From NCBI GenBank assembly GCA_020847535.1, contig JADLBU010000117.1, forward strand, positions 1 to 57,689: a stretch of DNA of 57,689 nt, in the 5' to 3' direction. This document shows positions 8,374 to 17,041 of this stretch, piece by piece; position 1 is the first letter of the stretch; each line of letters opens with the position of its first letter. The notes beneath the pieces are model-generated. The model was not told where the DNA came from and did no database searches. It saw nothing but the letters and a program-made list of their open reading frames with translations. Origin of the DNA: Phycisphaerales bacterium (GTDB lineage: Bacteria > Planctomycetota > Phycisphaerae > Phycisphaerales > UBA1924). Position numbers and translations under genes: made by a program.

Positions 8374-8609
8374 GGGGTGGCAACCCCTCAATGCTGTGGC
8401 ATTCTTCAGTCGTCAGGCGGGAACGAGTGATCGCTCCCATTCACCCCGCGGCATTCACGACGAATCGCGGTGTGTGGCCTCAAAGACTGTTCGCCCGGGC
8501 GGGAAGGGATGCGTCCCAAATCTCCCGATCCGTCCGGCACGAGCCACGAGCGCAGGCGACGGGTTCAAGGAGGAGGCCACCCGCATCGCTTGCGCTCGGG
8601 GCTTTTTTT
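8374..8609 (+). ncRNA. candidate structured small RNA ending in a strong terminator
   Basis: This is the middle of the 479-base gap 8244-8722. It carries several local hairpins: GGGGT/ACCCC at 8374-8387, a CGCCCGGGCG palindrome near 8492-8501, and GGGA/TCCC at 8507-8518. It ends in a long stem (8543-8602) and seven T. The gene upstream already has its own terminator at 8273, and the gene downstream is on the other strand, so a second plus-strand terminator here needs its own transcript. No match to tmRNA, SRP RNA, 6S or RNase P RNA landmarks was seen. The 5' end and any promoter are not identified. Confidence 0.3.
8543..8609 (+). terminator. long-stem intrinsic terminator
   Basis: GCCACGAGCGCA (8543-8554) pairs with TGCGCTCGGGGC (8591-8602) with one mismatch. 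CGA/TCG and CGGGT/ACCCG extend it inward. TTTTTTT follows directly (8603-8609). The loop holds AAGGAGGAGG, a Shine-Dalgarno-like sequence with no start codon after it. Confidence 0.75.
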
Positions 8610-8643
8610 GCTACGTCCTTCGCTCCACTGACACCGCAAAATG

Positions 8644-8674
8644 AAAAACGCGGCACGAGTCACTCGCGCCGCGT
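8644..8674 (-). terminator. intrinsic terminator of the OmpA-like gene
   Basis: On the minus strand ACGCGGC pairs with GCCGCGT, with an inner CGAG/CTCG pairing, and TTTTT follows. It lies 50-80 bases beyond the stop codon of the OmpA-like lipoprotein gene at 8723. Confidence 0.75.
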
Positions 8675-8683
8675 CTTGGTTCT

Positions 8684-8735
8684 TCACTCCGTGACTACGT
8701 CACTGAGTCACTTCGTGATTTCTTACTTCGTGATA
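8684..8735. repeat. degenerate tandem CACTTCGTGA-type repeat
   Basis: CACTCCGTGA, TCACTGAGTCACTTCGTGA and ACTTCGTGA units follow each other, each able to form a small stem (for example TCAC/GTGA). The same unit occurs at 35000-35026, and a shorter relative at 54885-54905. Here the repeat runs into the end of the OmpA-like gene, whose stop codon lies inside it. Confidence 0.6.
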
Positions 8736-9622
8736 TCCGGCTGGCGATCCAGCGTCCGGTCCGTCGCGGGAACGGTGCGGTTCGATGCCGGCGCCGGCGC
8801 GCCCAGCGAAGCGCTCTCACCCTTCGGACGCGTCAGGTAGATCTCGACGCGGCGATTCTGGGGTGTGTTGCCCGAGCCGGTGTTCTGCACTATCGGCCGG
8901 AACTCGCCCCACCCCGCGGCCTCCATCTTCTCGGCCGGCACGCCCATGCTCGCCAACTGCCCGCGAACCGAGATCGCCCGGTGGCAGGAGAGGTGCATGT
9001 TGGTCGGGTGATTCCGCGCGGTGCCCGAGCCGATCCGCTGCGAATCGGTGTGGCCCACGATGTGGACGTCGTACGCCGAGGCCGCACCCGAGGTCAGGAT
9101 GTTCGCCAGCGCCCGCAGGCTCTGCAGCGCGGAGTCCTTGACGACATCCGAACCCGAATCGAACGTCAGGTCCGACGCGAACCGCAGGCGACCGCGATCG
9201 GCATCGTAGATGATCAGGTCGGGGTACTTCTCCGCCAGTTCCTTGAGCAGAGTGTCGGTCTCGGGGTCAAGCTGTGTGAAGCTCGCGTTGTCGATCTTCT
9301 CGCCCAGCGCGACCAGCCGAGCCTGCGCCTGATCGAACATGCTCTGGAGGTTGCCCACCTGCGTCCGCAACTGGGCGTTGCCCTCCTGCTCGCGCACCAG
9401 CTGCTGCCGCAGGATCTCCGCAGAGTTGCGGTACTCATCACGCTCCTGCGTCAGGGTCGTGACCTGGTCCTTGAGGCTCCGGTTGGTCGCGTACAGGTTG
9501 TCCCAGTCGCCCTGGGTCACGCACCCGCCCATCAGACCCACCGCCGCCAGGCCGATCGCCAGACCTGCGATCCTCACCCGGCCTCCAACAACGCCCATCC
9601 ATGACTTGCTCATCGCTTGCAT
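8723..9622 (-). CDS. OmpA/Pal-like peptidoglycan-associated lipoprotein with coiled coil
   Basis: This 299-residue protein has an N-terminal signal and a lipobox-like 'GLMGGC' with the lipidated cysteine at C34. An extended coiled coil follows (about 45-115, heptads such as 'SLKDQVTTLTQERDEYR'), then an OmpA C-terminal domain (about 160-285). The domain contains 'VGHTDSQRIG', 'RAISVRGQL' and 'NRRVEIYL', the conserved peptidoglycan-binding features. It probably tethers the outer membrane or a lipoprotein complex to peptidoglycan. ATG 9622 is chosen because GGAG lies seven bases upstream; 9613 is a second in-frame ATG. Monocistronic, with its own terminator. Confidence 0.88.
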   Translation of the reverse strand: MQAMSKSWMGVVGGRVRIAGLAIGLAAVGLMGGCVTQGDWDNLYATNRSLKDQVTTLTQERDEYRNSAEILRQQLVREQEGNAQLRTQVGNLQSMFDQAQARLVALGEKIDNASFTQLDPETDTLLKELAEKYPDLIIYDADRGRLRFASDLTFDSGSDVVKDSALQSLRALANILTSGAASAYDVHIVGHTDSQRIGSGTARNHPTNMHLSCHRAISVRGQLASMGVPAEKMEAAGWGEFRPIVQNTGSGNTPQNRRVEIYLTRPKGESASLGAPAPASNRTVPATDRTLDRQPDITK

Positions 9623-9744
9623 CGCCAAACTCCATTTTCCAGTCAGGCCGCATCGCCGGCGATCGCCCCTGAATTGAGGACCGGCCGAGGGATCCACAGC
9701 GTAGCACGGTGATCCCGTACTATCGGACGTCATACCCCCCCTGC

Positions 9745-11166
9745 ATGAGCCCCGATCACGCAAGCTCTCCGCCCGATCCCGGCCCCGCCTCGGGCCGGCT
9801 TTTCAGGCTCGATGCCGCCGGGATTGCTGATGCCGTCGGGGTCGAGGCCGCCCCCGGATCGATCCTGATTCAGGTCGCCCCCGCACCCTCTGTTGAGCAG
9901 GGCTTCGGGCTGTCTCTGGTCGCCGCCGGATCTCCAGCCACGATCAACAACCACCCCGCCGCCGCCAGCGCCCATCGCATCGACCTGGGCTCATCGGTGG
10001 TCCTCCCAGCCCTGGTCAACGCCCATACCCACCTGGACCTCACCCACATCGGACCCAGGCCCTTTGACCCCGGTCAAGGGTTCATCGGCTGGATCGAGAT
10101 CATCCGCAACCAGCGCCACGCCGACCCAACGGCGATCGCCGAATCGGTGCGCGAGGGCATCCGCCTCTCCCGCCTCGGCGGGATCGCCGCCATCGGAGAC
10201 ATCGCCGGTTGCCCATCTACCGGCCCCAGTGACGCGGCACCGCGCGCGCTCCAGCAGTCGCATCTCTCCGGCACATCCTTCATCGAGTTCTTCGCGATGG
10301 GTCGCCATCGACAGCGCAGCCTCGAACGGGCGATGACCTGCCTCAACTCCGTGCTGCGGCAGTCACCGGATTCTTCCCCGCTCGCGATCGGGCTACAGCC
10401 CCACGCCACCAACACGATCGCCCTTGACATCTACGAGCAGGTTCTGGCGATCTCCGGGATGCCTGTCTCGACGCATCTGGCCGAGACGCCCGAAGAGCAC
10501 GAGTTCATCACCAGCGCCAGGGGCCCCCAGCGCGAGTTCCTCGAGCACATCGGCATCTGGAATGACCAGATCATCGAGTTCATCGGCAAGGGCCTCTCCC
10601 CGGTCGCCCACTTGGCACGCGCCCTCGATCAGGATGTCGTCCGTTGGCGAGCCGCTCCGATCGTCCTCGCACACGTCAACGACTGCTCCGATGAGGATCT
10701 CGATACGCTCGCCCGCCTCCGCCTCTCGGGCATCGATCTCCACATCGCCTATTGCCCCCGCGCCTCGGAGTACTTCCGCGCCCACGAGCACTTCGGCCCG
10801 CACCGCTACCGGGATATGCTTGCCCGCGGCATCCCGGTCGCCCTCGGCACCGATTCGATCGTCAACCTCCCGCCAGAGACCCTCACGACCGGCATCTCGA
10901 CTCTTGATGAGATGAGGCGGCTGTTCGCCAGGGATGGCGGAGACCCGGGAATCCTCCTGGCAATGGCAACGGTCAACGCCGCCGGAGCGCTGGGGATGGA
11001 ACGCTGGCGTTTTTCCCTCTCGTGCCCCGGCCCGATCGCCGGCCTGCTGGCGATCCCGGTTTCGAATCCAGTGAAATCCCCGGGCGTGATCACAGCCGCC
11101 CTGATGACCGATGAGCGACCCCAATTCCTGTCTGGCGGCAACGAGTACCGTCTGACAGGAACCTAG
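9745..11166 (+). CDS. metal-dependent amidohydrolase (chlorohydrolase / aminodeoxyfutalosine deaminase-like)
   Basis: This protein of about 473 residues belongs to the amidohydrolase superfamily, ATZ/TRZ/SsnA group. It has the metal-binding 'VNAHTHLDLTH' (HxH), a conserved His in 'GLQPHATNT', 'VSTHLAETPEEHEF' with the third metal His and catalytic Glu, 'LAHVND', and 'GTDSIVNLPPE' with the metal Asp. This group deaminates purine-like or aromatic amines; the nearest functional guess is the aminodeoxyfutalosine deaminase of the futalosine menaquinone route, but no mqn gene is nearby to support it. Start ATG 9745 is tentative; a GTG at 9709 is also in frame. It is followed closely by the cytochrome c maturation genes. 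Confidence 0.8.
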   Translation: MSPDHASSPPDPGPASGRLFRLDAAGIADAVGVEAAPGSILIQVAPAPSVEQGFGLSLVAAGSPATINNHPAAASAHRIDLGSSVVLPALVNAHTHLDLTHIGPRPFDPGQGFIGWIEIIRNQRHADPTAIAESVREGIRLSRLGGIAAIGDIAGCPSTGPSDAAPRALQQSHLSGTSFIEFFAMGRHRQRSLERAMTCLNSVLRQSPDSSPLAIGLQPHATNTIALDIYEQVLAISGMPVSTHLAETPEEHEFITSARGPQREFLEHIGIWNDQIIEFIGKGLSPVAHLARALDQDVVRWRAAPIVLAHVNDCSDEDLDTLARLRLSGIDLHIAYCPRASEYFRAHEHFGPHRYRDMLARGIPVALGTDSIVNLPPETLTTGISTLDEMRRLFARDGGDPGILLAMATVNAAGALGMERWRFSLSCPGPIAGLLAIPVSNPVKSPGVITAALMTDERPQFLSGGNEYRLTGT

Positions 11167-11221
11167 AATTCCCATGGTGGGCCCGCGCCACGCACGGCGG
11201 AGGGCAGATTTTGGCGGGTGT

Positions 11222-13867
11222 ATGAGCGCCAAGTGGCATCGCAGCAGAGCCTGGGATGATCGGCATTTCCCGCCGGCGATGTGGCCGGTCAAGGGCATCG
11301 TGCGCGCCTTCAGCTCCATCTGGCTGGCGGTCATCCTGCTCTCGCTGGTCATCGTCTACGCGACCCTGGCCAGCGTGCCCATCGGCATGCTCTCCCAGGC
11401 ACCGACGTGGGCGATCTATGGCGTCGCTGTCCTCTTGATGCTTGCGGTCGTGGTCGGGATTCCGACGTGGCTGTTCTTACGGGTTACGCGCGCTCAATCG
11501 CGGGCGATCCGGTTCGCCGGGACGATGCTGCTGGTCATCGCGCTGCTGCCGGTTGCCGGATGGTTCTGGATGACGTTCGCCTGGCCAAGACTCCACCACG
11601 ACCCCGCCAGCGGCCGCGGCTTTCTTCTCTTCGCCGATTTCTGCGATCGCTACCGGGCGACCACCCTACGCCGCCTCCCAGGCATGGAGATGACCGAGCT
11701 GGAGTTCTACGCGTGGTGGCCGCTGCGGGTGGTGCTGCTCGCGTTCGTGCTCAACATGGTTACGGCGACCCTCCGCCGAATTGAGTTCAGCTTCAAGAAC
11801 CTGGGCGTTCTTACCGTTCACTCCGGCATCGTCACGATCGCTCTCGGGAGCATCTACTACGGTGGCCTGAAGAAGGAAGGCGACACCCTCCTGATCGCCG
11901 GCCAGCCCGGCCGCGATGGATCCCCGACCCCAGGCCCGGCACAGAACGCCTTCTACGACAACACGCTCCTGTCCCTGTTCGTCGGCCAGCAGCTCGGGTT
12001 CGAGCAGCGCCCGCTCGTGGGTGTCCCGAGATACAACGACTACAACCTCGCCGCGTTCTCGGGAGAGTCAGCGCTCGAAGCCGCGCATCGCCAATTGCCC
12101 TGGAAGGAAAAGGCCGATCCTGCCGCCCTCTCCCGGATGCTCGACATCCCGGTTGCCGATTCGCCGCTGGGAATCGTCGATCCCGACATCAAGTTCCGGC
12201 TCGTCGGCTACGCGTCGTACGCCGAGCCCGCGCGTGACTGGATGAAGGTTGATGTGTCGGCGATGAGCTCGGTGCCCCCGGCCTTTGCCCCGAACCCGCT
12301 GCGGATCCTGTACCTTCTCGACGACCGACCCGACAAGGATGGCAAGGTCAGCGACACGCCGGTCTTCTCCTTCGCGCTTCTCCCGTCAAGCCCCGCATCC
12401 CGTCTGTCGGAGCTCGGCGGGCAACTGGCGATCGAGTACACCGCCGGTATGTCCGACCAGCGCTGGAGCGATCTCTCCGAACCGCTCGCCCCGGGCACGC
12501 AGCACGCGATTATCGCCGAGATTCCCGCCAGCGAAAACGGCGGTGGGGGAGAGAAGAAGGTCATCACGGTCGAAGCAAATCGGCTCCCCGTCAAGCTCGC
12601 CGTCGGTGCGTTTGAACTCGAAGTCCAGCAACTCCTGCCCCAGCCGCCGTTCCCCATCATCACCGAGGGATATCGCGGTGCTTCCAGCAGCGTCGCAGTC
12701 GTGCGAGTCGCCAAGCCCACCGATCCTGCCTTCAAGCCCTTCACCAGGTACATCTATCACCGATACCCCGAGATCAACCAGGACATGCTCGACGAGGTCA
12801 ACGATCGCGGAATGCCGGTACGCAAGGATCCCGATGCCTCGATCCGACTCTCCTACCTCGATACCTCGCAGATCCAGATCTACATCGATGAGCAGCGTGA
12901 CGCCGCGGGGAAACCTCCGCACATGCGCGCCCTGATCCGCGCTGACGGCGGCGCTGTGCGTCTCATCGATGACATCGGCGGTGATGGACTCATCAAAGAC
13001 TTTGTTCCCAAGCTCTCGCTGCGTCTGGGAGATCGCTGGGATCACGCCGAGGCGATCGATCGCCCGGACCCGGTCGAGAGCGAGCGCCAGGACCGCTCAC
13101 TCATCGGCACCCACGACAAGTCGCTGCTCGCCGTCGAGATCAGTTCGACGAGCCTCAAGGACAACAAGGGCCAGTTCTGGAAGACGATCCTCTGGCTTCC
13201 CTTTACGCGATACCTGGGCGCGGGGCTCGATACGGAGCGCGATGTCTTTCTGCCCGATGGCCGCATGGTCCGCCTTGCCTTTGGCCGCCGCCAGCATGAA
13301 CTCCCCGGCTTCAACATCCGGCTGCTCGATTTTCAGATGATCGCCTACGACCACCGTGGCGCACCCCGCGACTATCAATCCATGGTCCGCGTGGAGCCCA
13401 CCAGCGGCATGACCTTCACCGGCTTCGACCACATCACCAAGCTCAACGAGCCGCTGACGGCCCCTTTCCGCTGGTCCGATGATCGTTCATGGGCATCCAA
13501 CTTCTTCGGCAGGCTCGCCAGCGGCGTCAACCCGCACCAGTTCAAGTTCAGCCAGGCAGGCTGGGACCAGGCGGGCTGGCAGAAGACACAGCAGCAGGCC
13601 GACGCGGGTCTGCTCCCGCGACCCTTTGCCGCATTCACCATCCTGGGTGTCGGCAACAATCCCGGCATTCACATGATCGCCGCCGGCGGTGTCATGATGG
13701 GATTGGGCATCCCGTGGGCGTTCTACTTCAAGCCCTACCTCGTCCGCCGCGAGAAGCGCAAGATCCAGGAGCAGCTCGCCGCCGGCACCTACGTGCGCCC
13801 CACGCGACCCTCCGCGGCATCGCCCGCCGCCGCACCGGTCCCAGAGCCCGTCAGCGCCAGATCCTGA
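11222..13867 (+). CDS. resB: ResB-like cytochrome c biogenesis protein
   Basis: This 881-residue membrane protein has several N-terminal helices ('SIWLAVILLSLVIVYATLAS', then two more before residue 130, and one near 180). A very large extracytoplasmic domain (about 220-810) and a final helix near 820-840 follow. The opening helix, with the short-chain 'YATLASVPIG' start, and the plan of helices, large periplasmic domain and last helix fit ResB/Ccs1 of System II cytochrome c maturation, which holds apocytochrome and heme with the CcsA partner. The CcsA-like gene follows after 10 bases. The domain is much larger than in typical ResB proteins, as seen in planctomycete homologues. ATG 11222 is preferred over 11174. 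Confidence 0.8.
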   Translation: MSAKWHRSRAWDDRHFPPAMWPVKGIVRAFSSIWLAVILLSLVIVYATLASVPIGMLSQAPTWAIYGVAVLLMLAVVVGIPTWLFLRVTRAQSRAIRFAGTMLLVIALLPVAGWFWMTFAWPRLHHDPASGRGFLLFADFCDRYRATTLRRLPGMEMTELEFYAWWPLRVVLLAFVLNMVTATLRRIEFSFKNLGVLTVHSGIVTIALGSIYYGGLKKEGDTLLIAGQPGRDGSPTPGPAQNAFYDNTLLSLFVGQQLGFEQRPLVGVPRYNDYNLAAFSGESALEAAHRQLPWKEKADPAALSRMLDIPVADSPLGIVDPDIKFRLVGYASYAEPARDWMKVDVSAMSSVPPAFAPNPLRILYLLDDRPDKDGKVSDTPVFSFALLPSSPASRLSELGGQLAIEYTAGMSDQRWSDLSEPLAPGTQHAIIAEIPASENGGGGEKKVITVEANRLPVKLAVGAFELEVQQLLPQPPFPIITEGYRGASSSVAVVRVAKPTDPAFKPFTRYIYHRYPEINQDMLDEVNDRGMPVRKDPDASIRLSYLDTSQIQIYIDEQRDAAGKPPHMRALIRADGGAVRLIDDIGGDGLIKDFVPKLSLRLGDRWDHAEAIDRPDPVESERQDRSLIGTHDKSLLAVEISSTSLKDNKGQFWKTILWLPFTRYLGAGLDTERDVFLPDGRMVRLAFGRRQHELPGFNIRLLDFQMIAYDHRGAPRDYQSMVRVEPTSGMTFTGFDHITKLNEPLTAPFRWSDDRSWASNFFGRLASGVNPHQFKFSQAGWDQAGWQKTQQQADAGLLPRPFAAFTILGVGNNPGIHMIAAGGVMMGLGIPWAFYFKPYLVRREKRKIQEQLAAGTYVRPTRPSAASPAAAPVPEPVSARS

Positions 13868-13877
13868 GAGGTTCAAC

Positions 13878-15710
13878 ATGAATCGCAGACATCCATATCA
13901 CCTCTCCGCAGGCCCCCGGTTGTTCATGGTCGCGATTCTCACGCTGCTCGCCGCCCCGGCGGTCGCGCAGAGCGCGCCGGCCGGCAACAGCCACCCCCCC
14001 TCCGAACTCATCAGCCGCACCGCGGATGCGGGTGTGGACACGACATCGCCCTTCGGCCCGATCGTGATGGATGCTGCGCCCATTTCTCCCGAGCAGAAGA
14101 ACGCCTTCGCACGCGCCATCGACCTGGCTCCGCTCAAGGACATCGCCGTCTTCCACGATGGACGCACCAAGATCCTGGAGACGCTCGCCGCCCAGACCGT
14201 GCGATCTCTCACCGGCAAGCGTGTGTACGACGACCTTGTCCCCGTCGATGGCAAGACGCTCGCCCATCGCCGCATCGTCTACCAGCCGCTCTTCACGCTC
14301 CTGGATCTGGTGATCGATCCCAAGTACTACTTCGACAAGCCCGTGATCGGGATCGAGTACCTGCCGCTGCGCCGAGCCGTCATTGAGCAGGAGTTTCCCC
14401 CCGCGAACGCGACCGATGCCCGCCGGGAGTGGTGGCTCAAGCTCGGTCGAATCACGCCGATGATGGTGCAGGCCCACATCCCCAAGATCGCGAGCGACCA
14501 CGGCTTCGAGCCCGCGTACAACAAGGCCCTCAATCAGCTCGATGCGGCGATCTCGCTGTGGGATTCATCAAGCTCCAACATGCTCCTGGTCGCCCCGGTG
14601 AGCCTGGACCTGCCGTGGAAGCACATCTCATCGCTGGCGCTCGACCACCCCGCCCGCAAGGCAGCGCTCGAGCTGGGTGCGGCGTGGCGGGCGCAGGATG
14701 CGGCCCGAGCCAACGCGGCGATCCGCACGCTTGCGGAGCAGTTGCCCACGATCAACGCCTCGGTGTATCCCACTTCCCGCCGTGCGCTCGAGAGCGCGTA
14801 CAACGCCGCCCGCCCATTTGAATACGGATTCTGGGCGTACCTGCTGGCGACCATCTCGCTCATGCTCGCCTTCGGCACCGGGCGGGCGTGGCTGCGGATG
14901 CTGGGGATCGGCATGCTCGTGCTGGCGATCGGCCTGCACGGCTTCGGCTTCATCTCCCGCTGCATCATCGCCGAGCGCTTCGCGATCCAGAACCAGTTCG
15001 AATCCATGACCGGCATCAGCCTGTTCGCCGCTCTCGTCGGATTGGCCCTCATGGTCTTCCGTCGCCAGTGGATCTTCGGCGCTGCCGCCGCGGGTGTCGG
15101 GTTCCTTGTGTTAGTGACGGCCTCGACCACCGGCATCCCGGGCGTCAACATCGAGCGCGAGGCGGCGATCCTGAACACCAGCGTCCTGCTCAAGTATCAC
15201 GTCACCACCGTGCTCGTCTCCTACGGCCTGATCGCCCTGGGTTTCATCATCGCGCTCTTTTACCTGGGCACGCACTATCTGGCCCGTTCACAGCCCGCGA
15301 CGGCGACCGTGGCGCTCCAGACCAGCGCCGGCCCGGTGCTCGCCGCCGCGGCCCTCAACATGGGGGATGACCCGCAGCACGCCGCCGGCAGCCGGGAGCG
15401 CGTGCTTGCCGACCTCGACCGCGCCCACATGATCGTCCTCCAGATGGCCTTCTGGACCCTCGGCGTCGGCATCCTGCTGGGCGCGTGGTGGGCGGATCAC
15501 TCCTGGGGCCGCTGGTGGGGCTTTGATCCGAAGGAGACCTGGGCGCTCGCAACCTGGATCATCTACCTGATCGTGATCCACCTCCGCTTCGCACAGACCT
15601 CCAACAAGCCGCTCAAGACCGCATGGCTCAGCGTGATCGGGTTCGTCGTGATGCTCTGGACATACTTCGGCGTCAACCTGCTCCTCCCCGGACTGCACGC
15701 GTACGCCTGA
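13878..15710 (+). CDS. ccsA: CcsA/ResC-like cytochrome c assembly protein
   Basis: This 610-residue protein has an N-terminal signal-like helix and an extracytoplasmic region of about 290 residues. Its C-terminal half has about eight membrane helices carrying the heme-binding WWD signature 'WADHSWGRWWGFDPKETWAL'. Conserved His residues flank it ('GLHGFGF', 'KYHVTTVL'). CcsA/ResC exports or presents heme and attaches it to apocytochrome c with ResB. GAGAGG precedes the ATG at 13878. The N-terminal domain is an addition compared with the roughly 320-residue chloroplast-type CcsA. The last base of the stop codon is the first base of the next gene. Confidence 0.9.
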   Translation: MNRRHPYHLSAGPRLFMVAILTLLAAPAVAQSAPAGNSHPPSELISRTADAGVDTTSPFGPIVMDAAPISPEQKNAFARAIDLAPLKDIAVFHDGRTKILETLAAQTVRSLTGKRVYDDLVPVDGKTLAHRRIVYQPLFTLLDLVIDPKYYFDKPVIGIEYLPLRRAVIEQEFPPANATDARREWWLKLGRITPMMVQAHIPKIASDHGFEPAYNKALNQLDAAISLWDSSSSNMLLVAPVSLDLPWKHISSLALDHPARKAALELGAAWRAQDAARANAAIRTLAEQLPTINASVYPTSRRALESAYNAARPFEYGFWAYLLATISLMLAFGTGRAWLRMLGIGMLVLAIGLHGFGFISRCIIAERFAIQNQFESMTGISLFAALVGLALMVFRRQWIFGAAAAGVGFLVLVTASTTGIPGVNIEREAAILNTSVLLKYHVTTVLVSYGLIALGFIIALFYLGTHYLARSQPATATVALQTSAGPVLAAAALNMGDDPQHAAGSRERVLADLDRAHMIVLQMAFWTLGVGILLGAWWADHSWGRWWGFDPKETWALATWIIYLIVIHLRFAQTSNKPLKTAWLSVIGFVVMLWTYFGVNLLLPGLHAYA

Positions 15711-16453
15711 TGCCTCGCGCTGTTGCCTCTACTTCCTCACCGCGCGCCGCCGCACAAAGGCTCGGCAGGGAATTCTTTTCAGTGCCCGCCGTAAAACTCG
15801 CCCCGCGCCTGCTGGGCACGCGGCTGGTCCGCATCCTCGCCGACGGCACCCGCCTCTCCGGCATCATCGTCGAGGTCGAGGCCTATTGCGGGCCCAAGGA
15901 CCTGGGCTCGCACGCACGCGGCGGCCGAAGAACACCGCGCAACGAGGCGATGTACGCGCAGCCCGGCACCGCCTACGTCTACTTCACCTACGGCATGCAC
16001 TTCTGCATGAACATCGTCTGCGGCGAGGTCGATGTACCGCTCGCGGTGCTCCTGCGAGCACTCGAACCCGTCGAAGGAATCGAGAGGATGCGCGAGCTCC
16101 GCGGCCCGCTCTCCAGCGGCCGCCCCCGTCCGGAAACGGACCTGTGCAGCGGCCCCGGCAAGCTCTGCCAGGCGCTGGCGATCGATCACCGTCTGAATCA
16201 CGTTGACCTGGTCACCGGACACGGAGCATTCCTCGAGCCGATGCTCAACAAGCCCAAAGGGAGAACCCTCCGAACCGCCCGCATCGGGCTCAACACCGCC
16301 GGAGACTGGACCCACAAGCCGCTCCGCTGGCTGCTCTCGGGCAATCTTCATGTAAGTCCGGCCCGTCCGCCGATTCCCAAGGACAGCCCCGCGCCGGCTC
16401 CCCCGAGCAAGGCCCGCCGCGTGCGAACGGGCCAGCAGCGGAAGGTCCGGTAA
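15710..16453 (+). CDS. mpg: DNA-3-methyladenine glycosylase (AAG/MPG family)
   Basis: This 247-residue protein of the alkyladenine glycosylase family excises 3-methyladenine and related damaged bases. Family landmarks are present: 'LAPRLLGTRLVR', 'VEVEAYCGPKDLGSHA' with the catalytic Glu, 'RNEAMYAQPGTAYVYFTYGMH', and 'CSGPGKLCQALAI'. The ATG at 15710 overlaps the stop codon of ccsA by one base (TGATG), so translation is probably coupled, although the two functions are unrelated. A Pro/Lys/Arg-rich tail of about 30 residues follows the domain. Together with Ada at 6210 it gives the region two alkylation-repair genes. Confidence 0.92.
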   Translation: MPRAVASTSSPRAAAQRLGREFFSVPAVKLAPRLLGTRLVRILADGTRLSGIIVEVEAYCGPKDLGSHARGGRRTPRNEAMYAQPGTAYVYFTYGMHFCMNIVCGEVDVPLAVLLRALEPVEGIERMRELRGPLSSGRPRPETDLCSGPGKLCQALAIDHRLNHVDLVTGHGAFLEPMLNKPKGRTLRTARIGLNTAGDWTHKPLRWLLSGNLHVSPARPPIPKDSPAPAPPSKARRVRTGQQRKVR

Positions 16454-16598
16454 ATTCCCTCCCACCTTGGCGGCCGAACCGAGCGCCATCTACTATCTCC
16501 GGCCTTGTCGAGGGAGAGAGAGCCGCCCAGCACAGGTGTGGCGAGGATCGGGCCGACGGCCGATGGTTGTCAGCGCCCGAGATCACGAGGAGTCGTAC

Positions 16599-16991
16599 GT
16601 GGCCGAGCAGCAGGTCCAGACCGACTGGGACAAGATCAAGCGCAAGTTCGGTTACATCACGCCCGAAGCGCTCGAGTTCGTCCGCCAGGGCCTCTCGCAC
16701 ACGGTGCAGACGATCCACGGGGATGTCGCGCCCGATGACGACTCACGCAACGTCTCCGGACAGCAGCTCTGCCTGGGCCTGCGCGACTTCGCGATCAAGC
16801 AGTACGGCCTGCTCGCCCGCACCGTCCTGGGCCGCTGGGGCATCAACCGCACCGACGATTTCGGCCGCATCGTCTTCGCGATGATCGACCTGGGGCTCAT
16901 GCGCAAGACCGATGACGACAGCATGGAGGACTTCCGCGGGGTCTACGACTTCGAGGAAGCCTTCGCGCGTCTCGACGGCTCGGTCAACTGA
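16599..16991 (+). CDS. Minf_1886 family protein
   Basis: This 130-residue soluble protein matches my memory of the uncharacterised Minf_1886 family of planctomycetes and verrucomicrobia. It has 'YITPEALEFVRQGLSHT' near the N-terminus, 'VSGQQLCLGLRDFAI', 'GRWGINRTDDFGRIVF' and 'DFRGVYDFEEAF' at the end. The GTG at 16599 is chosen because GAGGAG lies at 16587-16592; a longer frame begins at 16467, but its extra residues look non-coding. No catalytic motif is known. It stands between the glycosylase gene and convergent genes. Confidence 0.75.
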   Translation: MAEQQVQTDWDKIKRKFGYITPEALEFVRQGLSHTVQTIHGDVAPDDDSRNVSGQQLCLGLRDFAIKQYGLLARTVLGRWGINRTDDFGRIVFAMIDLGLMRKTDDDSMEDFRGVYDFEEAFARLDGSVN

Positions 16992-17041
16992 GCCCCGCAA
17001 GCCACTCGCACATTCCGTTGCGGATGCCTCGCGCACGAAAG

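Noticed and set aside
8374..8609. Reading the candidate RNA as tmRNA, SRP RNA, 6S RNA or RNase P RNA
   Set aside because: The landmark sequences of each (tRNA-like ends, GNAR tetraloop domain, long central bulge, GAGGAAAGTCC) are not present.
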